This document shows, one piece after another, positions 24,959-34,035 of a stretch of 64,000 nt of DNA; position 1 is the stretch's first letter; every line of letters begins with the position of its first letter. The translations under genes were made by a program, and so were the position numbers. Location of the stretch: contig NZ_QAAA01000003.1 of NCBI RefSeq assembly GCF_003046545.1, positions 1-64,000 of the forward strand, given 5' to 3'. Under the pieces are notes generated by a model. That model worked only from the letters and a program-made list of their open reading frames with translations, did not search any database and was not told the origin of the DNA. Source of the DNA: Rhodovulum imhoffii. GTDB lineage: Bacteria > Pseudomonadota > Alphaproteobacteria > Rhodobacterales > Rhodobacteraceae.

Positions 24959-27900
24959 ATGCCGAACGGTTCTGTTTCCCATTCCTCACAGGGCATTGTT
25001 GTTTTGCGGGGCGGGCGCATGACGAAATGGAAAGGGCAGGTGGCCAGCCTGTCGCCTTGTCTGGCGCAATTGGCCGCGACGGTTTCGGTTTCGGCGCTGA
25101 TCGGGGCAATCCCTCCGGGGGCGCTTGCCGGCAGTTGTGCGGAAACAGGCGCGGGGACCGGGGTCTGGACGTGCAGCGGCGCGGTCGCGGGGACCGACAC
25201 GACTCAATCCCCCTCCAATTCTCCCACCACGGGCGTGCTGGATGTCAGTACGGTGGCCGGGTTTGGAATTACCACCACAACAGGTCACGCAATAGCCCTG
25301 GTGAATACCCATGCCAGCGGATCCATCGCTTTTGTGGACAATTATTCATCGGACATCACCGGCGCGACCGACGGCATATATGCACGTAACTACGGCACCG
25401 GCGCGGTCAGCGTCACCGCGACCGGCACCGTGACCGGCGACTCGCATGGGATTTATGCCCTCAACTCCTCCTCCGGCACGGACCTGACGGTCACGGCGGC
25501 GGACGCGACCGGCACTACAAGAGACGGCATCGTTGCACGCAACAACGGCACCGGCGCGACCGGCGTCACCGCGACCGGCACCGTGACCGGCGAGCGGTTT
25601 GGGATTTTTGCCAGAAACTCTGGCACGGACCTGACGGTCACGGCGGCGGACGTGACCGGCACCACAATCGAGGGCATATATGCACGCAACTCCGGCTCTG
25701 GCGCGGTCAGCGTCACCGCGACCGGCACCGTGTCCGGCGGGCGGGATGGGTTTCGGGTCATCAACACTTCCTCCGGCACGGATCTGACGGTCACGGCGGC
25801 GGACGTGACCGGCACCACAGGCACCGGCATCTTTGCACGCAACTACGGCACCGGCGCGACCGGCGTCACCGCGACCGGCGCCGTGACCGGCGAAGTGAAT
25901 GGGATTGTGGCCACAAACTCCTCCTCCGGCACGGATCTGACGGTCACGGCGGTCGATGTAACCGGCACCACAAGCAGCGGCATCCGTGCATATAACCGCG
26001 GCACCGGCGCGCTCAGCGTCACCGCGACCGGCACCGTGACCGGCGAAGTGAATGGGATTTATGCCAGAAGCTCTTCCTATGGCACGGACCTGACGGTCAC
26101 GGCGGCCGATGCGACCGGCACCACAAGCAGCGGCATCTTCGCGCGTAACGATGGCTCCGGCGCGACCGGCGTCACCGCGACCGGCACCGTGACCGGCTGG
26201 TGGTTTGGGATTTCTGCCGGAAACTTTGGCACGGACCTGACGGTCACGGCGGCGGACGTGACCGGCACCAGATTGAGCGGTATCTCCGCACTTAACTACG
26301 GCACCGGCGCGCTCAGCGTCACCGCGACCGGCACCGTGACCGGCGGCACGGATGGGATTTTTGCCGCCAACTATCTCTTTGGCACGGATCTGACGGTCAC
26401 GGCGGCCGATGTGACCGGCACCGCAAGAGACGGCATCTATGCGCGTAACGATGGCACCGGCGCGCTCAGCGTTACCGCGACCGGGACCGCGACAGGCGAA
26501 GTGAATGGGATTTATGTCAAAAACTCTTCCTCTGGCACGGACCTGACGGTCACGGCGGCGGATGCGATTGGCACCACATATGACGGCATCGCCGCAGGGA
26601 ACTACGGCACCGGCGCGCTCAGCGTTACCGCGACCGGCACCGTGTCCGGCGGGCGGAGTGGGATTTTGGCCAGAAACTCCTCCTCCGGCACGGATCTGAC
26701 GGTCACGGCGGTGGATGCGACCGGCACCACAAGCAACGGCATTAGTGTAAACAACTCCGGCACCGGCGCGGTCAGCGTCACCGCGACCGGGACCGCGACC
26801 GGCAAAACCAATGGGATTGTGGCCATAAACTCTTCCTATGGCACGGATCTGACGGTCACGGCGGCGGATGCGACCGGCACCACATATGACGGCATCGCCG
26901 CAGGGAACTACGGCACCGGCGCGCTCAGCGTTACCGCGACCGGCGCCGTGTCCGGCGGGCGGAATGGGATTTTGGCCACAAACTCCTCCTCCGGCACGGA
27001 CCTGACGGTCACGGCGGTGGATGCGACCGGCACCACAGGCGACGGCATCAATGCATATCTCTACGGCACCGGCGCGCTCAGCGTCACCGCGACCGGCACC
27101 GTGACCGGCGAAAGAAATGGGATTTGGGCCAGAAACTCCTCCTCTGGCACGGACCTGACGGTCACGGCGGCGGATGCGACCGGCACCACATATGACGGCA
27201 TCGCCGCAGGGAACGACGGCACCGGCGCGCTCAGCGTTACCGCGACCGGCACCGTGTCCGGCGGGCGGAGTGGGATTTTGGCCAGAAACTCCTCCTCCGG
27301 CACGGATCTGACGGTCACGGCGGTGGATGCGACCGGCACCACAAGCGACGGCATCGCCGCAGGGAACGACGGCTCTGGCGCGCTCAGCGTTACCGCGACC
27401 GGCGCCGTGTCCGGCGGGCGGAATGGGATTTTGGCCAGAAACTCCTCCTCCGGCACGGATCTGACGGTCACGGCGGTGGATGCGACCGGTACCACAAGCA
27501 ACGGCATCAGTGCATATAACGACGGCACCGGCGCGCTCAGCGTCACCGCGACCGGCACCGTGACCGGCGAAGTGAATGGGATTGTGGCCACAAACTCTTC
27601 CTATGGCACGGATCTGACGGTCACGGCGGCGGATGCGACCGGCACCACATATGACGGCATCGCCGCAGGGAACGACGGCTCTGGCGCGCTCAGCGTTACC
27701 GCGACCGGCGCCGTGTCCGGCGGGCGGAATGGGATTTTGGCCAGAAACTCCTCCTCCGGCACGGATCTGACGGTCACGGCGGTGGATGCGACCGGTACCA
27801 CAATAAGCGGCATCAGTGCATATAACGACGGCACCGGCGCGCTCAGCGTCACCGCGACCGGCACCGTGACCGGCGAAGTGAATGGGATTGTGGCCACAAA

Positions 27901-30469
27901 CTCTTCCTATGGCACGGATTTGACGGTCACGGCGGCGGATGCGACCGGCACCACATATGACGGCATCGCCGCAGGGAACTCCGGCACCGGCGCGCTCAGC
28001 GTTACCGCGACCGGCACCGTGTCCGGCGGGCGGTATGGGATTTTGGCCAATAACTACTCCTCCGGCACGGATCTGACGGTCACGGCGGTGGATGCGACCG
28101 GCACCACAGGAGACGGCATCGCCGCAGGGAACGACGGCTCTGGCGCGCTCAGCGTTACCGCGACCGGCGCCGTGTCCGGCGGGCGGAATGGGATTTTGGC
28201 CACAAACTCCTCCTCCGGCACGGATCTGACGGTCACGGCGGCGGATGCGACCGGCACCACATATGACGGCATCGCCGCACGGAACGACGGCACCGGCGCG
28301 CTCAGCGTCACCGCGACCGGCGCCGTGACCGGCGGCGGGCGGTATGGGATTGTGGCCCTCAACGCCTCCTCCGGCACGGATTTGACGGTCACGGCGGCGG
28401 ATGTCAGTGGCGTCAGCCGCGGGATTTATGCCTCCAACGCCGGTGCGGGGTCGACGGCAATCACGGTGAGCGGGGTCGTCACCGCGACAACCGGCGATGG
28501 TATTGCAATCGACGCCCAGGCCGGGTCAACGGTCGATGTGACGCTGAACGGCGGCGCGGATGTAAGCGGCGGCAACGGCGTTGCCATCGTCGAAGGGGCT
28601 GCCGATACCACGCTCACCATGAATGCGGGTTCGGCAGTGACCGGAGAGGTGTTGCTGGGCGATGGCAGCGACCGGTTCGTCTTCAGGGGCGGGGACCTTT
28701 CGGGCCTGACCCTGCTCGACGGGGGGGACGATACATCCTCCGCCGATGGCTTCATCGACGTGATCACCATTAACGCCCCGGTCGATCTGTCGGCCGGCGC
28801 GTTCGATCTTTCCGTCTTCACCAACTGGGAACTGCTGGAGGTCGACGGCGTCGACCTCACGGTGGGGAGCGACGATTACACCGTGGGGGACGGAACGCCG
28901 GGCACCGGTTTTTCGCTTCTCAACGGGGCCAACGTCACGGCCGGCGCCGCCTCTTCGTTTACCGGGTTCTTCAACGTCGGGACCGGCAGTACCTTCAACG
29001 CCTCCGCGGGCGGGATTTCCCTGAATGGCGCGGTGACCAATGCCGGAACCATCACCTTGCAGGACGGGGCCCCGGGCGATGTGCTGACGATAAACGGCAA
29101 TTTCACCGGCTCGGGCGGCACGCTGAGTTTCGATACCGTCCTGGGAGACGATACCAGCGCCAGCGACATGATCGTGGTCAACGGCGATTTCAGCGGGACT
29201 TCGAACATCGCGGTCGCCAATATCGGCGGCGGCGGCGATGTGACGTCTCTGGGGATCAAGCTGGTGGATGTCGGCGGGACGCTGGGCGGCACGCAGACGC
29301 TGCTGGGCGATTACACCACCACGGATGGGCGTCCTGCGGTCATTGCCGGAGCCTACGCCTATACTCTGGCGGAATCCGGCGGCAATCTGGTTCTGCTTTC
29401 AGAAGAGATCCCGGTTCCGCCGCCGCCGCCGCCCCCGCCGCCGGAGCCGCCCGTTGTGCCGCCGGAGCCGCCCGTTGTGCCGCCGGAGCCGCCCAGCAAG
29501 CCGCTCTATCAGCCGGCCGCCCCGGTCTATGAGCTCTATCTGAACAATCTTTACGCGCTTGCGCGTCTGCCGAGTTATCGCACACGGCTGGGCGCCATAC
29601 GCAGCAGCCAGAACTATTCCAGCCTGATGAACCAGAACAGCAATGTGCCCGGTCCGGTGGAAGAGAGCCCGTTCTGGCTGCGCCTCAGCGGGAGCCATAT
29701 CGACCACGCGCTCGATGACAGTACCACAGGGGCCAAAGGCGATATCGACCGGTTCATGATCGAAGCCGGGTTTGATACGCAACTGTCGGAGATGGAAACG
29801 GGCAAGCTTTATGGCGGTGTCATCCTGTCCTATGGTCAGGCTTCCACGGATGTCCGGTCGCGCTTTGGCAATGGCGATATCGACACGGATGCCGTGGGCA
29901 TCGGTCTGACCGCGACCTATGCGGGCTACGACGGCTTTTATGCCGACGCGCAGTTGCGCTACAGCTGGTTCAGCACGGATCTGAAGTCCAGCAGGTTGGG
30001 GAAGCTTAAAAACAGCCGCGATGGCAACGGGATTTCCGCCTCGCTTGAACTGGGTCAAAGAATCGGCCTGGAAGATGGCCTGATCCTGACCCCACAGGCA
30101 CAGCTGATGTATACCGATGTGGATTTCGACACATTCACCGGTCCGGGCGGTGCCCGGGTTTCCGCGGGGGACGGCGACAAGATGGAGCTGCGGGTGGGTC
30201 TGACCGCCGAACAGCAGATCGGCGACACCCCGGGCGACGTTGTCTACGGGCTCATGAACGTCTACTACAATTTCGACGACAGCACGGAGGTCAGGGTGTC
30301 GGGCGTTTCACTGTCCAACTCGACCGAAGATCTGAGTTTCGAGGTCGGCTTTGGCGTGGACGCAAAGGTCGGCACCAATGCGCATGTCTTCGGCGAGGTT
30401 GCAGGCAGCACAAGCTTTGACAGCGACACCAGCGTGCGCGGGAATATCGGCGTCCGGTGGAGCTTCTGA
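24959..30469 (+). CDS. Large repeat-containing autotransporter (type V secretion)
   Basis: A protein of 1836 residues. ATG 24959 has GAGGG upstream; a second ATG at 25019 is in frame. The N-terminus looks like an extended autotransporter signal sequence (hydrophobic core LAQLAATVSVSALIG, cleavage after GALAG or nearby). Residues about 140-1158 are some twenty 51-residue repeats rich in Gly, Thr, Asp and Asn, expected to form a beta-helix stalk. Residues 1160-1480 are a less regular passenger end. A proline-rich linker with nine prolines in a row and repeated EPPVVPP follows at about 1484-1514. The last 270 residues are an outer-membrane beta-barrel ending in Trp-Ser-Phe. It is probably a surface adhesin or biofilm protein; the ligand is unknown. 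IS debris lies just upstream. Confidence 0.9.
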   Translation: MPNGSVSHSSQGIVVLRGGRMTKWKGQVASLSPCLAQLAATVSVSALIGAIPPGALAGSCAETGAGTGVWTCSGAVAGTDTTQSPSNSPTTGVLDVSTVAGFGITTTTGHAIALVNTHASGSIAFVDNYSSDITGATDGIYARNYGTGAVSVTATGTVTGDSHGIYALNSSSGTDLTVTAADATGTTRDGIVARNNGTGATGVTATGTVTGERFGIFARNSGTDLTVTAADVTGTTIEGIYARNSGSGAVSVTATGTVSGGRDGFRVINTSSGTDLTVTAADVTGTTGTGIFARNYGTGATGVTATGAVTGEVNGIVATNSSSGTDLTVTAVDVTGTTSSGIRAYNRGTGALSVTATGTVTGEVNGIYARSSSYGTDLTVTAADATGTTSSGIFARNDGSGATGVTATGTVTGWWFGISAGNFGTDLTVTAADVTGTRLSGISALNYGTGALSVTATGTVTGGTDGIFAANYLFGTDLTVTAADVTGTARDGIYARNDGTGALSVTATGTATGEVNGIYVKNSSSGTDLTVTAADAIGTTYDGIAAGNYGTGALSVTATGTVSGGRSGILARNSSSGTDLTVTAVDATGTTSNGISVNNSGTGAVSVTATGTATGKTNGIVAINSSYGTDLTVTAADATGTTYDGIAAGNYGTGALSVTATGAVSGGRNGILATNSSSGTDLTVTAVDATGTTGDGINAYLYGTGALSVTATGTVTGERNGIWARNSSSGTDLTVTAADATGTTYDGIAAGNDGTGALSVTATGTVSGGRSGILARNSSSGTDLTVTAVDATGTTSDGIAAGNDGSGALSVTATGAVSGGRNGILARNSSSGTDLTVTAVDATGTTSNGISAYNDGTGALSVTATGTVTGEVNGIVATNSSYGTDLTVTAADATGTTYDGIAAGNDGSGALSVTATGAVSGGRNGILARNSSSGTDLTVTAVDATGTTISGISAYNDGTGALSVTATGTVTGEVNGIVATNSSYGTDLTVTAADATGTTYDGIAAGNSGTGALSVTATGTVSGGRYGILANNYSSGTDLTVTAVDATGTTGDGIAAGNDGSGALSVTATGAVSGGRNGILATNSSSGTDLTVTAADATGTTYDGIAARNDGTGALSVTATGAVTGGGRYGIVALNASSGTDLTVTAADVSGVSRGIYASNAGAGSTAITVSGVVTATTGDGIAIDAQAGSTVDVTLNGGADVSGGNGVAIVEGAADTTLTMNAGSAVTGEVLLGDGSDRFVFRGGDLSGLTLLDGGDDTSSADGFIDVITINAPVDLSAGAFDLSVFTNWELLEVDGVDLTVGSDDYTVGDGTPGTGFSLLNGANVTAGAASSFTGFFNVGTGSTFNASAGGISLNGAVTNAGTITLQDGAPGDVLTINGNFTGSGGTLSFDTVLGDDTSASDMIVVNGDFSGTSNIAVANIGGGGDVTSLGIKLVDVGGTLGGTQTLLGDYTTTDGRPAVIAGAYAYTLAESGGNLVLLSEEIPVPPPPPPPPPEPPVVPPEPPVVPPEPPSKPLYQPAAPVYELYLNNLYALARLPSYRTRLGAIRSSQNYSSLMNQNSNVPGPVEESPFWLRLSGSHIDHALDDSTTGAKGDIDRFMIEAGFDTQLSEMETGKLYGGVILSYGQASTDVRSRFGNGDIDTDAVGIGLTATYAGYDGFYADAQLRYSWFSTDLKSSRLGKLKNSRDGNGISASLELGQRIGLEDGLILTPQAQLMYTDVDFDTFTGPGGARVSAGDGDKMELRVGLTAEQQIGDTPGDVVYGLMNVYYNFDDSTEVRVSGVSLSNSTEDLSFEVGFGVDAKVGTNAHVFGEVAGSTSFDSDTSVRGNIGVRWSF
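25378..28434 (+). repeat. Tandem 153-bp repeats in the autotransporter gene
   Basis: The motif GTDLTVTAAD or GTDLTVTAVD occurs 20 times at a spacing of about 51 codons. Each unit has two related halves of about 25 residues, one ending GIxAxN and one with SVTATGTVxGxxxGI. The later units (about 26.5-28.3 kb) are nearly identical in DNA sequence, for example the recurring ACATATGACGGCATCGCCGC block. The early units are more diverged, as expected of expansion and homogenisation by recombination in the 3' part. Confidence 0.92.
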
Positions 30470-30487
30470 ACCGGTGTGAGAAAGCAG

Positions 30488-30510
30488 CCCGGGGCGAAAG
30501 CCCCGGGTTT
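30488..30510 (+). terminator. Rho-independent-type terminator after the autotransporter
   Basis: CCCGGGGC (30488-30495), GAAA loop, GCCCCGGG (30500-30507), then TTTG. A perfect 8-bp stem 19 bp past the stop. It separates the autotransporter from the next gene and rules against long upstream starts for that gene. Confidence 0.75.
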
Positions 30511-30583
30511 GCTGCAGGACATGACATATGCCTGTTTCCGTGACCTGTTATCCGCGGGTCGTCTTGTGAGTTGGAAGCTGCCC

Positions 30584-31153
30584 ATGACCAAGGATTTCAT
30601 CCGCACTCTGTTGCATGGGACGATACTGGCGTGGGGCGTGGCGATTGTGCCCGCGGCCGTCCAGGTGGCACGGGCAGAAACGCCGAACGCCACTCCGGAA
30701 GCCAGCGCCCGTGTCTTCGGCACCTGGACGGTCAGGTGCCGCGCCCAGACGGCCGGTGCGGCCCCGGATGGCAGCGGGGAAGCCCCCGGCCAGGTCTGTG
30801 AAATGGGACAGACGCTCAGCGACGAAAAAACAGGCCGGCGGATTCTGGCATTGTCCGTGCAGGAACAGGATGAAGGGCTTGTTCTGGTGATCCTGGGGCC
30901 TTTTGGTCTGGATCTGAACCAACAGGCGCAGATGCTTACGGAAAACGGGGTGTTCCTGAATGCAAAATTCCGGACCTGTGTGCCTGCCGGATGTATCCTG
31001 CGCGCGGATCTGACCCCAGAGGCGCAGAAGATCATGTCGCAAAACGAGACGCTTACAATCGGCCTCCCGCGCCTGGACGAGGCAGAGCCGTTGCGGGTCA
31101 CCTTTGCCAACGCGGGGTTCGCCGCGGCCCTGTCGGACCTGACATCAGAATAA
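30584..31153 (+). CDS. Invasion-associated locus B (IalB) family protein
   Basis: A protein of 189 residues from ATG 30584, the first start after the terminator, with GGAAG 8-12 bases upstream. A signal peptide is clear (charged MTKDFIR, hydrophobic core, cleavage about residue 31 after ARA). The mature part has the IalB pattern: FGTWTVRC, CEMGQTLS, VLVILGPFGLDLNQQ, TCVPAGCILRADL and a pair of cysteine-containing loops. IalB-type proteins are periplasmic or surface proteins linked in Bartonella to erythrocyte entry; in marine alphaproteobacteria the role is unknown. It lies between an autotransporter and a TIGR03032-like gene. Confidence 0.85.
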   Translation: MTKDFIRTLLHGTILAWGVAIVPAAVQVARAETPNATPEASARVFGTWTVRCRAQTAGAAPDGSGEAPGQVCEMGQTLSDEKTGRRILALSVQEQDEGLVLVILGPFGLDLNQQAQMLTENGVFLNAKFRTCVPAGCILRADLTPEAQKIMSQNETLTIGLPRLDEAEPLRVTFANAGFAAALSDLTSE

Positions 31154-31160
31154 ATACGAA

Positions 31161-32333
31161 ATGAAAACAGGCAAAAACATGGCGCTTGAGGACGAGATCG
31201 GGAAACCCGCTTCCGCAGCAAAGAAACCGGAAAAGACAACGGAAAAGACAACGGAAAAGACAACGGAAAAGACAACGGAAAAGACAACGGAAAAGACAAC
31301 GGACTACGCCTTCTCTGCCGGCCTGCCTGCATGGATTGCAAAGCAACAGGCCAGTATCGTGTTCAGTTCCTACCAGTCAGGGATCCTTTACAGTCTGGGG
31401 CTGAACCCGAATGGCGGCGTGCATCTGCATCAGGCCAGCATCCCGCGCCCGATGGGGATCAGCTACCATGGTCGGGGCAAGATGACAGTCATTTCCCAGT
31501 CATCCATCCTGCGCTTTGAAAACGTCTTGCGCTCCGATCAGCGCGTGAACGGCACGTTTGACGCCTGTTTCGTGGCGCGCAGGGTGTTGGTGACCGGCGC
31601 CCTGGATGCGCATGATGTCGGAGTTGACAAGGACGATGAGGTTGTCTTCGTCAACACGCGCTTCAACTGCCTGGCCACACCTTCGGTCAGGCACAGCTTT
31701 CGTCCGGTCTGGCGCCCCGGTTTCATCAGCGGATTGGTTGACGAGGACCGTTGCCATCTCAACGGTTTGGCCATGCGCAATGGGGCGCCGGCTTATGCGA
31801 CGGCGCTGTCGCGGTCGGATACGATCGACGGCTGGCGCGAACGACGCCGCGACGGCGGGGTCGTGATCGATGTGGCCAGCGGCGCGGTTGTCTGCGAGGG
31901 GTTGTCGATGCCCCATTCGCCGCGCTGGCATGACGGTGAGTTGTGGCTGCTGAATTCCGGCACGGGCGAGGTCGGCGTGGTGGCCGATCTGGAGAGCGGC
32001 AAGGGCCGGTTCGAGCCACGCTTTTTCTGCCCCGGATTTCTGCGCGGCCTTGTCCTTCACAATGGTTATGCCATCGTGGGCTTGTCCAAGCCCCGCTATA
32101 AACGGTTCGAGGGCCTGGAACTGGATGACCGGCTGAAAAAGACCGACAGCGATCCGTGGTGCGGCATACAGATCCTTGATCTGAAAAAGAAGAATTGCTC
32201 GAATTGGTTCAATATCGATGGCGAGGTCGCCGAGCTTTACGATACCGAACTGGTGCCCGGCTTTGTTACCCCCATGGTCATCCCCCTGGGCGCACCGGAA
32301 CTCGAAAACTTTCTGACAATAGAGCAGGATTGA
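31161..32333 (+). CDS. TIGR03032-like protein with KTTE repeat tract
   Basis: A protein of 390 residues, 7 bp after the IalB-like gene. After about 22 residues comes a lysine/threonine/glutamate tract, KTTE repeated six times, from a perfect 12-bp DNA repeat. The rest matches what I know of TIGR03032 (DUF4915): VFSSYQSGILYSLGLNP, MGISYHGRGKMTVIS, HLNGLAMRNGAPAYATAL, MPHSPRWHDGELWLLNSGTG and a NHL/propeller-like rhythm. No signal peptide is evident. The function of the family is unknown. An internal ATG at 31179 is an alternative start. Confidence 0.75.
   Translation: MKTGKNMALEDEIGKPASAAKKPEKTTEKTTEKTTEKTTEKTTEKTTDYAFSAGLPAWIAKQQASIVFSSYQSGILYSLGLNPNGGVHLHQASIPRPMGISYHGRGKMTVISQSSILRFENVLRSDQRVNGTFDACFVARRVLVTGALDAHDVGVDKDDEVVFVNTRFNCLATPSVRHSFRPVWRPGFISGLVDEDRCHLNGLAMRNGAPAYATALSRSDTIDGWRERRRDGGVVIDVASGAVVCEGLSMPHSPRWHDGELWLLNSGTGEVGVVADLESGKGRFEPRFFCPGFLRGLVLHNGYAIVGLSKPRYKRFEGLELDDRLKKTDSDPWCGIQILDLKKKNCSNWFNIDGEVAELYDTELVPGFVTPMVIPLGAPELENFLTIEQD
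31229..31302 (+). repeat. Six perfect 12-bp tandem repeats
   Basis: GGAAAAGACAAC is repeated six times without change (31229-31300), plus GG of a further unit. Because the unit is a multiple of three, changes in copy number would lengthen or shorten the protein linker without breaking the frame. Confidence 0.95.
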
Positions 32334-32487
32334 AAATTCCGCCGCCTTCCCCACCCAGGACATCCGCCCAAGCCAGGCGAAATTCCCAAAAACAATGACA
32401 GGCCAGGCACGCCGCACGCGCCGGAAGCGCGGCAGACCCGCGCACGCTCTCACGACTGGCCCATGATCCGGAGAACATCGTCATCTG

Positions 32488-32617
32488 TGACGCCCCCTGG
32501 AACCGGCCATTGTTTGAACCAGGAAAGGAAGGCGGACGGGAGATGGCCCGGAAACGGTATTCGGGCAAGGACGCCCTGAAGCTTCTGCGTGAGATCGAGA
32601 TGACACTTTCGAAGGAC
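32488..32617 (+). pseudogene. IS3-family OrfA head fragment, plus strand
   Basis: From ATG 32543 it reads MARKRYSGKDALKLLREIEM, the start of IS3-type OrfA (helix-turn-helix). The upstream TGACGCCCCCTGGAACC at 32488 may be the element end. The similarity stops at about 32617, where an oppositely directed OrfA head begins. Confidence 0.5.
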
Positions 32618-32739
32618 CGGCAAGTACTTCACCTGCCGCAGCTTCGTGACAATCCCGTCCGGCTTGTGCGGCTTGGCAGCCATTCCGGGTCCCCGTTTTC
32701 CTGACCATGACGACGGGCCACTTCACTGGGGGAGGCTCA
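32615..32739 (-). pseudogene. IS3-family OrfA head fragment, minus strand
   Basis: From ATG 32683 the minus strand reads MAAKPHKPDGIVTKLRQVKY, again an OrfA head, but of a different IS3-type element than its neighbour. TGAGCCTCCCCCAGTGAAG, read inward from 32739, looks like its terminal repeat. It is truncated after about 23 residues. The 220 bp from here to the next gene hold nothing recognisable. Confidence 0.5.
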
Positions 32740-32961
32740 GTTGACCGGGATCGCCGCGGCCTGTGTTTCATCGTGGCGGCAGGACTGGGACAGTAATCGG
32801 CAGGTGCGGCCCCATCCCCTTTTCGCTTTTGGTTCCCGCTTTCCAGAACGGATGCGGCCGGGCAGGGGGGCGTCAGGTTGGTATTTTCAACGGGGATACC
32901 AGAAGCATCGTAGACCCCCATCCCATGACAGTCGGGGTTTGGCGGGTCTCTGCCGCCCCGG

Positions 32962-33609
32962 TCAGGAGGCGGCAGGAAATCCGGGGGGCCTGGACCGTCC
33001 GGCTTCCTTTTCCAGAAGACCTTCCAGCAGAGCCAGACGTTCCTCGGTGAAATTGCCGGCGCGCAGGCCGAGATCCCTGATGGCGCGCACGAAGAACTGT
33101 CGGAAATCCTTGCGCTCCTCGCACCTGGCAAGCAGCTTCACCCCTTGCGGCGGATGCACCAGTGCCAGCGGAAGGACTGTGCGCGTGGTTTTGTTTCCGG
33201 ACAGGTCGGTATAGCCGAACGCCACCGGCTGGCAGGCCCGGATGGCCGCGTGCAGTGTGGCCAGGTCCGCCGCCGCGGCCTCGGGAACGTATTCCGGCTG
33301 GTATTGTGCCGGGCGCACGTCCAGCATCTGGTAGATGCGGGCGAGGAGCGCGCCCTCGGGGTCGGACTCAGACAGCCGTTCGATCGCGGCATTCGCGGCG
33401 GCTGCGGTGACCGGATCGCCACGATAGCCCGCAAGAGCCAGGCCGCGCAGGGCCGCATCGCGCAGATCGGGGTTCAGGACCGGTACCGGGTCTTGCATGG
33501 CGCTGGCCGCAGTGCCGTTCCCGAAGCCGATCGCGGCAGCAGCACCGGCAAACCGGGTGCCGAGAGCGCGGCGTGTCAGGGTCAGGGGTCGGGAACGACC
33601 GGGGCGCAT
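32962..33609 (-). CDS. WYL-domain protein with an apparent N-terminal signal sequence
   Basis: A protein of 215 residues; ATG 33609 is preceded by AAGGAGGAATC, one of the best ribosome sites in the window. The C-terminal half resembles a WYL domain: IRACQPVAFGYTDLSGNKTT, VLPLALVHPPQGVKLLARC and RQFFVRAIRDL. WYL domains are ligand-sensing parts of transcription factors and usually follow a helix-turn-helix. Here the first 37 residues are instead arginine-rich then small and hydrophobic (TRRALGTRFAGAAAAIGFG), like a Tat or Sec signal, with ASA as a possible cleavage site. No DNA-binding motif is visible. Either it is an exported WYL variant or a regulator that has lost its DNA-binding part. Confidence 0.65.
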   Translation of the reverse strand: MRPGRSRPLTLTRRALGTRFAGAAAAIGFGNGTAASAMQDPVPVLNPDLRDAALRGLALAGYRGDPVTAAAANAAIERLSESDPEGALLARIYQMLDVRPAQYQPEYVPEAAAADLATLHAAIRACQPVAFGYTDLSGNKTTRTVLPLALVHPPQGVKLLARCEERKDFRQFFVRAIRDLGLRAGNFTEERLALLEGLLEKEAGRSRPPGFPAAS

Positions 33610-34035
33610 GATGATTCCTCCTTGGGGCGAAAGGGACGTTAAATCGCATGTCGTGAGTATTCCGGTCAAGTTTTTTGCAGGCAAGCGTGCCATCGAACGG
33701 TGGCCTGTTTCATTTTTGCCATGGGCAGCCACGCCGCTCACAAAACCCCAGGATCAGGCCAAGGCCCGCGCGCCGACCCCACTGGTATATCCGTTTTCCG
33801 CCCCATCCGGATCGTGGATTCGCAGGTCCAGAGCGCTTTGCAAAGCCGCCGAAAGCAATTTCAACGGGGCAGACATGGCTCCACGGTCGAAGCCGAGGCC
33901 GGCATACGCCCCTATCGAGGGCCAAAAGACAGCCAGACCATGCCGGCAGGCGAAGCCGGTGATGAAATCCCCGCGGCGGTCAAACGGTTCTGTCCGCGAA
34001 CCCAGAACTCAACTTCCGAACTTTGGCTTCTGGCC
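33610..34035. other. Intergenic stretch, no gene recognised
   Basis: About 425 bp between the WYL gene start and the comM end. The open frames here have no ribosome site or recognisable motif, and the longest one on the plus strand is mostly antisense to comM. The promoter of the WYL gene should be in the left part. Confidence 0.4.

Noticed and set aside
25453-28392. Several minus-strand open frames of 60-180 codons across the autotransporter repeats.
   Set aside because: They repeat with the same 51-codon period and are simply the antisense reading of the repeats, with no ribosome sites.
25378-28434. The 153-bp repeats as a CRISPR-like array.
   Set aside because: Repeats and the sequence between them are one continuous coding frame with no unique spacers.
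31229-31302. The 12-bp repeat as a phase-variation switch.
   Set aside because: The unit is a multiple of three, so copy changes cannot shift the frame; only the linker length would change.
31098-31346. A minus-strand frame with repeated CLFR units.
   Set aside because: It is the antisense of the KTTE repeat.
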